This document shows, one piece after another, positions 6,786 through 11,328 of a stretch of DNA of 11,328 bases. Numbering within the stretch: position 1 is the first letter of the stretch; each line of letters begins with the position of its first letter. Made by a program: the position numbers and the translations under genes. The notes below the pieces were generated by a model that saw nothing but the letters and a program-made list of their open reading frames with translations, searched no databases and had not been told where the DNA came from. Origin of the DNA: JBBTDV01 sp038042605 (GTDB lineage: Bacteria > Bdellovibrionota > UBA1018); the NCBI GenBank assembly GCA_964358645.1, contig CAYHPW010000075.1:1-11328 (forward strand). Direction: 5' to 3'.

Positions 6786-6995
6786 ATGTCTAAGTTAAAG
6801 CGGGTTACCGCGAACTTGCCAGATGAACTGATAAGAGATGCAATACAGGTTACTAAACGTGGCATAACTGAAACACTGATTGAAGGGCTGAAACTTGTGA
6901 GGAGGACTGCTGCATTTGAAAAGGCGCAGGCACTTAAGGGAAAACTAGATTTACATATAGATTTGGATAAAAGTCGTGAACGTAATCATCGTTGA
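6786..6995 (+). CDS. vapB: VapB-type antitoxin
   Basis: 69 residues from the ATG at 6786. In-frame ATGs at 6744, 6762 and 6768 exist, but using them would put the operator inside the coding region and add a tail not typical for the family. The N-terminus fits a ribbon-helix-helix DNA-binding fold: a strand KRVTANLP (5-12), a helix ELIRDAIQVTKR, a turn, and a second helix TETLIEGLKLVRR. The charged C-terminal part (about 42-69) would wrap the toxin. VapB antitoxins neutralise the VapC nuclease and repress the operon as a complex. The gene overlaps vapC by 20 nt, the coupling expected of a type II toxin-antitoxin pair. No Shine-Dalgarno sequence is seen before any of the possible starts. Confidence 0.85.
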   Translation: MSKLKRVTANLPDELIRDAIQVTKRGITETLIEGLKLVRRTAAFEKAQALKGKLDLHIDLDKSRERNHR

Positions 6996-7362
6996 TACCT
7001 CTTCCTGGATTTCTTATTTCAAGGGCATTCCAAATGACGATATTGACTTGGGATTAAAAGAGGGCCGAGTTTATTTATCCCCTATTGTGGTGGCAGAACT
7101 TCTTAGCGCGCAACTGGCATCTTCGGATCGTGTCGAACTTGCAGATTTTCTGAAAGAGTTACCGCTTTGTGAAGTACATTTCGAACACTGGAAAAAGGTT
7201 GGTGAACTACGAGCAAGGTTATCAAAAAAAGGCATTAACGTTTCCACCCCGGATTCTCAAATCGCACAGTGCACGATAGACCTAAATGGGTATCTGCTGA
7301 CAGAAGACGCCGTCTTTAAAAAGATAGCAAGTGCGACCCCGTTAAGATTGCTCCCTCGTTGA
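6976..7362 (+). CDS. vapC: VapC-type PIN-domain ribonuclease toxin
   Basis: 128 residues, the usual VapC length, from a GTG at 6976 with GGAT about 8 nt upstream. It is a single PIN domain. The Mg2+-binding acidic residues are all present: Asp7 in VDTSSW, Glu41 in VVAELL, Asp93 in STPDSQIA and Asp111 in LLTEDAVF. The active site therefore looks intact. VapC toxins cut specific RNAs, often tRNAs or rRNA, and stop growth when the antitoxin is lost; the target here is unknown. The start lies inside the 3' end of vapB. The next feature downstream is the 3' end of tRNA-Lys, in the opposite orientation, 107 nt away. Confidence 0.92.
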   Translation: MNVIIVDTSSWISYFKGIPNDDIDLGLKEGRVYLSPIVVAELLSAQLASSDRVELADFLKELPLCEVHFEHWKKVGELRARLSKKGINVSTPDSQIAQCTIDLNGYLLTEDAVFKKIASATPLRLLPR

Positions 7363-7469
7363 AGCGTTATGCGTTGGGTTTGCTGGTATTCACGGGCTCT
7401 AGCCCCTGTTAATGGTGAAGATCCGGTATAATCTGTAACCTATGTGTCCGGAATGGACCTTGATTTCAC

Positions 7470-7545
7470 TGGTGAGCCATGATGGATTCGAACCATCGAC
7501 CCTCACATTAAAAGTGTGATGCTCTACCGACTGAGCTAATGGCTC
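7470..7545 (-). tRNA. tRNA-Lys (anticodon UUU)
   Basis: A full cloverleaf can be drawn on the minus strand, 76 nt. The acceptor stem is GAGCCAT paired with ATGGCTC, followed by discriminator A and an encoded CCA. The D arm is GCTC/GAGC. The anticodon stem TCACA/TGTGA has loop CTTTTAA, so the anticodon is TTT (Lys). The T arm is GATGG-TTCGAAT-CCATC. It lies 61 nt downstream of purA on the same strand with no terminator between. It may ride on the purA transcript, or use a weak promoter in the gap. Confidence 0.97.
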
Positions 7546-7606
7546 ACTTTACCAGAGAGTCAAACCGGTTATCAAAGAGTTGCCTCAAGTGCAAGCGGCG
7601 TATTTC

Positions 7607-8926
7607 TTATTTAGCCTGAAACGGGTTTGAAACTACAAGTGTTTCTTCCCGGCCAGGACCTGTGCTTACAAGAATAATAGGCACACCGAGAAATCGTTCG
7701 ATCTTATCAATAAAATTTCGAAGTTCGAGTGGCAGATTTTCAATTAATGTCGTGGTTCTTGGGTCATAACTGCCCCACCCGGGCATCGTTTCGTATATCG
7801 GCTCTATTTTTTCTAAATCATCAATGCTGGACGGTATACTGCGTATATTTGACGACTCAAGACGGTAGGCGGTACAGACCCTTATCTCCTTTAATCCTTG
7901 CAAGACATCGGATTTCATTAACGCTAGACCTGAGAATCCATTTATCTCAACAGCGTATTTTAATGCGACAAGATCAAGCCATCCAATTCGCCTCGGCCTG
8001 CCCGTTGTGGAACCAAATTCGGCACCGACTTGCCTTATTTTTTCTGCTGTTTCCGGTTCTGTTTTCTCTATTTCTGTTGGGAATGGGCCTGTGCCCACAC
8101 GTGTTGTGTAGGCTTTGGTGATACCAATTGCCTTACACTTAACATCAAGTCCGAGGCCTGACCCAGTCAATGCTGCAGCTGCCACAGTATTTGATGAAGT
8201 GACATAAGGATAAGTACCGTGATCTATATCAAGTAATGTTCCCTGGGCGCCCTCGAAAAGAATTTGTTCCTTTTGCCTGATGGCTTGAAGCAATATGTTG
8301 CGTACATCAGCTATATAGGGTCTAAGCCTCTCACCAAGTTTCAGGCAGTCCTGGTAAAGTGGATTAAAATCCACTTCCGGTACATCATATAAATTTTTTA
8401 AAAGGACATTTTTTTCCTCAAGCGCATGTTTTAGTTTTCGGAAAAGAAGATCTGGCCTCAGCAAGTCGACAACCATTATGCCACGACGTGCAACTTTATC
8501 TTCATATGCCGGCCCTATTCCTCTTACTGTGGTACCTATTTTTCCATTACCTTTTGCCGCATGCTCCTCTCGCAGGCGGTCTATAAGATTATGGTACGGA
8601 AGTATAACATGAGCACGTTCGCTGACCTTGACGGATTCAGCTGGGTTCCCAGGAAGTGCGTTAATGGTTTTTAATGATTCAATTTCCATGAAAAAAACCT
8701 GTGGATCAAAAACAACGCCGTTCGCTATTAGACAGGTTTTCCCTGAATGCAAAATTCCACTTGGTATAAGATGAAGAATGGTTTTTTTGCCATTTACAAC
8801 CAGTGTATGACCAGCATTGTTGCCGCCTTGATAGCGAACTATGTATGTGGCGTACTTGCTATAAAGGTCAACGACTTTGCCCTTGCCTTCATCGCCCCAT
8901 TGGGCACCTATAATTGCGATATTCAT
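7607..8926 (-). CDS. purA: Adenylosuccinate synthetase
   Basis: 439 residues from the ATG at 8926, preceded by GGATGAG; an upstream extension is possible but would overlap the aminotransferase gene and is not family-like. The enzyme joins IMP and aspartate with GTP to make adenylosuccinate, the first step from IMP to AMP, in the cytosol. All hallmarks are present: the N-terminal P-loop QWGDEGKGK (9-17) with the catalytic base Asp12, His40 in NNAGHT, the IMP loop GIGPAYEDK, FEGAQGTLLDIDHGTYPYVTSSN-type segments, GSTTGRPRR, and a C-terminal STGPGREE. Length is normal. It follows the aminotransferase gene by 10 nt, which indicates an operon. Confidence 0.98.
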   Translation of the reverse strand: MNIAIIGAQWGDEGKGKVVDLYSKYATYIVRYQGGNNAGHTLVVNGKKTILHLIPSGILHSGKTCLIANGVVFDPQVFFMEIESLKTINALPGNPAESVKVSERAHVILPYHNLIDRLREEHAAKGNGKIGTTVRGIGPAYEDKVARRGIMVVDLLRPDLLFRKLKHALEEKNVLLKNLYDVPEVDFNPLYQDCLKLGERLRPYIADVRNILLQAIRQKEQILFEGAQGTLLDIDHGTYPYVTSSNTVAAAALTGSGLGLDVKCKAIGITKAYTTRVGTGPFPTEIEKTEPETAEKIRQVGAEFGSTTGRPRRIGWLDLVALKYAVEINGFSGLALMKSDVLQGLKEIRVCTAYRLESSNIRSIPSSIDDLEKIEPIYETMPGWGSYDPRTTTLIENLPLELRNFIDKIERFLGVPIILVSTGPGREETLVVSNPFQAK

Positions 8927-8936
8927 TAGCTCATCC

Positions 8937-10079
8937 TCATCCTTCCGCGAAGGTCTGGAGTGCCGCGCCAACCCCTTTACCATATTCGGTTTTGTGGCCC
9001 AGTTCGTTAAGCGCAAGCTCTAGACTCGCAATAGCTGTTGTGATGTCGAATTTATCACAATAGCCGATGTGGGAAAGACGTATTATTTTGCCTTCGAGTT
9101 CATCTTGGCCTCCAGCGATTGTTACGCCGTATTTATCACGCATAAGGGTAGGTAATTTTTTACCTTCCTTGATTGATGACGGCACTTTTACCGCCGTTAC
9201 TGCTGGTGAAGGTGATTCCTGAGCGAAAAGTTCAAGCCCGATAGACTGAACGGCATTTCTGGTTGCTCTAGCCAAAAGCTCATGCCTTTTGAAGACGCTA
9301 TGAAGCCCCTCTTCTTTGATTATGCGCAGGCTTTCCTGTAAGCCGATTAGCAGCGAAATAGCCGGGGTCCAGGCGGTTTGATTTTTCGCCTGGAGTTTTC
9401 GTTCTTTTGGGAGATCGAAATAAAAATGTGGTATATCGCAGTGCTCGCTTGCCACCCATGCTTTTTCGCTCAGTGATATGCTGGCAAGTCCAGGCGGGAT
9501 CATGAGTGCTTTTTGCGATCCTGAGATTAGGACATCAATATCCCATTCATCCATTGGTAAATCAAAAACTCCACATGCAGTAATTGCATCACATATTGAA
9601 AGCATGCCTGCTGCTTTGGCTGCTTTGCATATTTCCTTCGTTGGTAGGCGTACACCCGTAGAAGTCTCTGATGCCTGGAACAGGATGGCCTTGGCATCGG
9701 TGTTCGATTTTATGATTTCTTCAAGCTTGTTCACTGATGGCGCTTCACCGAGTTCAACTTTTATTTCCACTGGATTAAGTTTGTATGCCTTGGTGATCTT
9801 AGTCCAACGTTCGCCGAATTTGCCTGCATTAATAGTTATAATCTTATCGTTTTGTTGAAGTATGTTTGAAACGGCGGCTTCCATCGCGCCAGTTCCGCTA
9901 CAAGAAAGAACGAGAACATCTTGCCTTGTCTGATAAATGTATTTAAGGCCGTTTTTGACTTCTTCAAAAATGGACTGAAATGCCGGTGTACGGTGATGTA
10001 CTACCTGTTTGCCAAGGGCTGACAAGACTGAATCTGGAATCGGTGTCGGCCCCGGGGTCAAGAGGTATGTTTTCTTCAT
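8937..10079 (-). CDS. Class V aminotransferase (Ser/Ala-glyoxylate type)
   Basis: 380 residues from the ATG at 10079, which has AAGGTGA 10 nt upstream; an in-frame TTG at 10115 is not needed. A PLP-dependent fold type I enzyme of the AGXT/serine-pyruvate branch. It starts with the family block LLTPGPTPIP, then HHRTP (28-32), the phosphate-binding SGTGAMEAA (61-69), SETSTG (137-142), Asp164 for the pyridine nitrogen, SGSQKALMIPPG with Schiff-base Lys190, and Arg334 in KIIRLSHIG for the substrate carboxylate. Such enzymes move the amino group of serine, alanine or phosphoserine-like donors to a keto acid. The exact substrate cannot be read from sequence; in related bacteria close homologues often sit beside serA, which is not seen here. 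It is tightly coupled to purA downstream. Confidence 0.92.
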   Translation of the reverse strand: MKKTYLLTPGPTPIPDSVLSALGKQVVHHRTPAFQSIFEEVKNGLKYIYQTRQDVLVLSCSGTGAMEAAVSNILQQNDKIITINAGKFGERWTKITKAYKLNPVEIKVELGEAPSVNKLEEIIKSNTDAKAILFQASETSTGVRLPTKEICKAAKAAGMLSICDAITACGVFDLPMDEWDIDVLISGSQKALMIPPGLASISLSEKAWVASEHCDIPHFYFDLPKERKLQAKNQTAWTPAISLLIGLQESLRIIKEEGLHSVFKRHELLARATRNAVQSIGLELFAQESPSPAVTAVKVPSSIKEGKKLPTLMRDKYGVTIAGGQDELEGKIIRLSHIGYCDKFDITTAIASLELALNELGHKTEYGKGVGAALQTFAEG

Positions 10080-10120
10080 ACTTCTTGAATCACCTTTATT
10101 GGATGCTTTTGTCAAGCCTA

Positions 10121-10133
10121 GCTAACAGTTAGC
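10121..10133. repeat. 13-bp odd palindrome between two minus-strand genes
   Basis: GCTAAC-A-GTTAGC lies in the 56-nt gap between the small charged protein gene and the aminotransferase gene. On the minus strand it is followed by TTGACA (10115-10110), a perfect -35 hexamer, but no matching -10 is present. There is no U-tract, so it is not a terminator. It could be an operator or a chance palindrome. Confidence 0.3.
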
Positions 10134-10135
10134 AT

Positions 10136-10516
10136 TCAGTGGGCATGGACCTTGGCACTCCTGACTTGTTTGTTTTTGCTTTTTTGGACCATTATTTCGT
10201 CAATTATCGCCAAGGCCTCATGACGAAGGTCATTTTCATGTATAAACCGATAAAAATTCTCCATATCGGGATGATGACGAAAATTCTTGAAGGAAGCCGA
10301 TACTTCAGTGTTTCCGCTTGCTGCAGCTATAGCTGCAGCATTGCTGTTCTGGTTGGAGGCGGCCGCAGCTTCTGCTTGTTGGTCTTCAAGTTCTTCCATG
10401 TCGACATGCTGTATTTCTGGGGTCTCTATCGAAACTACTTCCTCGCTTTTTGCTTTGGTATGCTTTTTTTCGATTTTGGCTGCCTTTTGTATTTCTTTTT
10501 TCTGTTTTGATGACAT
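10136..10516 (-). CDS. Small charged protein of unknown function
   Basis: 126 residues. The start is very well supported: AAGGAG sits 6 nt before the ATG at 10516. It has a Lys-rich N-terminus (1-24), an acidic middle (EEVVSIETPEIQHVDMEE), a low-complexity Ala/Asn/Gln stretch (about 48-68), then a compact segment NFRHHPDMENFYRFIHENDLRHEALAIIDEIM (78-109) that looks like two helices, and a basic tail. There is no signal peptide or membrane segment, so it is probably cytosolic. I recognise no family. It lies 23 nt after the sigma-54 activator and 56 nt before the aminotransferase on the same strand, so it is probably co-transcribed. The folded HHPDMENFYRF segment is the best bait for a homology search. 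Confidence 0.8.
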   Translation of the reverse strand: MSSKQKKEIQKAAKIEKKHTKAKSEEVVSIETPEIQHVDMEELEDQQAEAAAASNQNSNAAAIAAASGNTEVSASFKNFRHHPDMENFYRFIHENDLRHEALAIIDEIMVQKSKNKQVRSAKVHAH

Positions 10517-10534
10517 TACCTTCTCCTTTTTATT

Positions 10535-10554
10535 GAAACCTATGCATAGGTTTC
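10535..10554. repeat. Perfect 20-bp palindrome at the end of the activator gene
   Basis: The half-site GAAACCTATG is followed by its exact complement. It spans the last codons and TAG (10542-10540) of the sigma-54 activator and ends 7 nt before the AAGGAG of the next gene. As RNA it can fold into an 8-bp stem with a TGCA loop. What follows on the minus strand is A-rich (AATAAAAA), not U-rich, so it is not an intrinsic terminator. It could be a protein-binding site, a transcript-processing site or a translation-coupling element. Confidence 0.7.
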
Positions 10555-11328
10555 CTGGTTATCTCCTTGCTCTTCACCTTGCAAGAAACCATATTTGTAT
10601 AATTTGTTGTATAGAGTCTTTATGGTAATACCAAGATTTTGAGCTGTCTTGGTTTTATTGCCACGATTATAAGATAATGTGCGTAGAATATGGTGTTTTT
10701 CCAGCTCATCAAGAGGCATGTTAGCGCAAAAATCATTCGGCTCCGTCTTGTCTGTTGGCTTTCTTATATTGAACGGAATATCATCCAGTTTAATTTCGTG
10801 GTTTTCAGCGAGGATTTTTAACCGCTCTATTGTATTTTGAAGTTCACGGATGTTGCCAGGCCAATCATAATTAGACAAGACTTCAAAAACGCGGTTATCA
10901 ACTCGTTTTATTTTTTGTGCAGATCCGCCAAACTTAGCGAATCTGGAACTTTTTAGGAAGTGATCCACTAATAATGAAATATCTTCTTTTCTTTTCCTGA
11001 GCGGCGGCATTCGAAGCGCAATAGTGTTAAGGCGGTAAAACAAATCTTCCCTGAAACGCCCTTCTTTCATTTCCCGCTCCAGCTCGCGATTGGTGGCGCT
11101 GATGATTCGAACATTTACGCGTATAGGCCTTTTCCCGCCTATTCTATAAAACTCACCTTCTTGAAGAAAACGCAGCAGTTTTGCCTGAATACTGAGAGAC
11201 ATCTCGCCTATTTCGTCGAGAAACAATGTACCATCGTCGGCAGTTTCACAAAGACCTGTTTTCTGGCTCACAGCTCCTGTGAAGGAGCCTTTTTCGTGGC
11301 CAAAGAGTTCTGATTCCAAGAGGGATTC
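10540..11328 (-). CDS. Sigma-54-dependent transcriptional activator, N-terminus missing
   Basis: The frame runs off the right edge; 262 residues are visible, and the gene reads ...ESLLESELFG at the cut, the usual sequence just before the GAFTGA loop. Visible parts, in order: the GSFTGA loop that contacts sigma-54 (Ser in place of the commoner Ala), Walker B GTLFLDEIGEM, sensor I with SATNR, the arginine-finger region GRFREDLFYRLN, PLRKRKEDI, sensor II YDWPGNIRELQN, a linker, and a Fis-type helix-turn-helix (about the last 50 residues, NRGNKTKTAQNLGITIKTLYNKL). It uses ATP to open RNAP-sigma-54 promoters. The sensory domain, which would tell whether it is an NtrC-type response regulator, is outside the window. 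I found no convincing -24/-12 promoter in the window. Confidence 0.95.
   Translation of the reverse strand, partial: ESLLESELFGHEKGSFTGAVSQKTGLCETADDGTLFLDEIGEMSLSIQAKLLRFLQEGEFYRIGGKRPIRVNVRIISATNRELEREMKEGRFREDLFYRLNTIALRMPPLRKRKEDISLLVDHFLKSSRFAKFGGSAQKIKRVDNRVFEVLSNYDWPGNIRELQNTIERLKILAENHEIKLDDIPFNIRKPTDKTEPNDFCANMPLDELEKHHILRTLSYNRGNKTKTAQNLGITIKTLYNKLYKYGFLQGEEQGDNQETYA

Noticed and set aside
7363..7390. GCGTTATGC and GTTGGGT resemble the core site of an integron attC element, just after vapC.
   Set aside because: No matching inverse core (RYYYAAC) or paired inner arms lie within the preceding 100 nt, which are vapC coding sequence.
7391..7410. GGGC-TCTA-GCCC hairpin between vapC and tRNA-Lys as a terminator.
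   Set aside because: The stem is only 4 bp, and no T-run follows on either strand.
10080..10115. TTGACA upstream of the aminotransferase as a promoter -35.
   Set aside because: No -10 hexamer at 16-18 bp, and transcription would begin at or inside the start codon.

Overview
The window is moderately AT-leaning chromosomal DNA from a Gram-negative bacterium. Three predicted outer-membrane-type lipoproteins, a UbiE/MenG quinone methyltransferase, an NtrC-family sigma-54 activator and the overall gene mix suggest a deltaproteobacterial-type lineage (Myxococcota, Bdellovibrionota or Desulfobacterota). That placement is inference from gene style; no marker here fixes the taxon. Most of the window looks like ordinary, densely packed chromosome. 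I see no insertion sequence, integrase, CRISPR array or phage module.

Left part (1-4488): the 3' end of a gene resembling the Phytophthora 'transglutaminase elicitor' family, followed on the same strand by a PlsC-type lysophosphatidate acyltransferase. Facing them are two minus-strand cysteine-containing lipoprotein genes, separated by a strong minus-strand intrinsic terminator (2272-2312). A divergent intergenic region then leads into a plus-strand unknown lipoprotein gene and a small Met-rich single-pass membrane protein gene.

Middle (4485-7362): on the minus strand lie ubiE and a RadC-family JAB-domain gene with a diverged N-terminus. Next is a stretch of about 0.8 kb with an apparently decayed minus-strand reading frame (6056-6733, one internal stop). 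A plus-strand vapBC-type toxin-antitoxin pair follows, with a clear inverted-repeat operator. This is the only stretch that looks accessory.

Right part (7470-11328): everything reads on the minus strand. In transcription order it holds a sigma-54-dependent activator (cut by the window edge), a small charged protein of unknown function, a class V aminotransferase of the serine/alanine-glyoxylate type, purA (adenylosuccinate synthetase) and tRNA-Lys(UUU). Gaps of 23, 56, 10 and 61 nt, with no convincing terminator between them, suggest a shared transcript. A perfect 20-bp palindrome overlaps the activator stop codon and sits just upstream of the next gene's ribosome binding site.

No evident new multi-gene system is present. 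The points most worth a second look are the palindrome and small protein downstream of the activator, the pair of related Cys-patterned lipoproteins with a terminator almost touching the second start codon, the partial transglutaminase-like gene, and the decayed frame beside vapBC.
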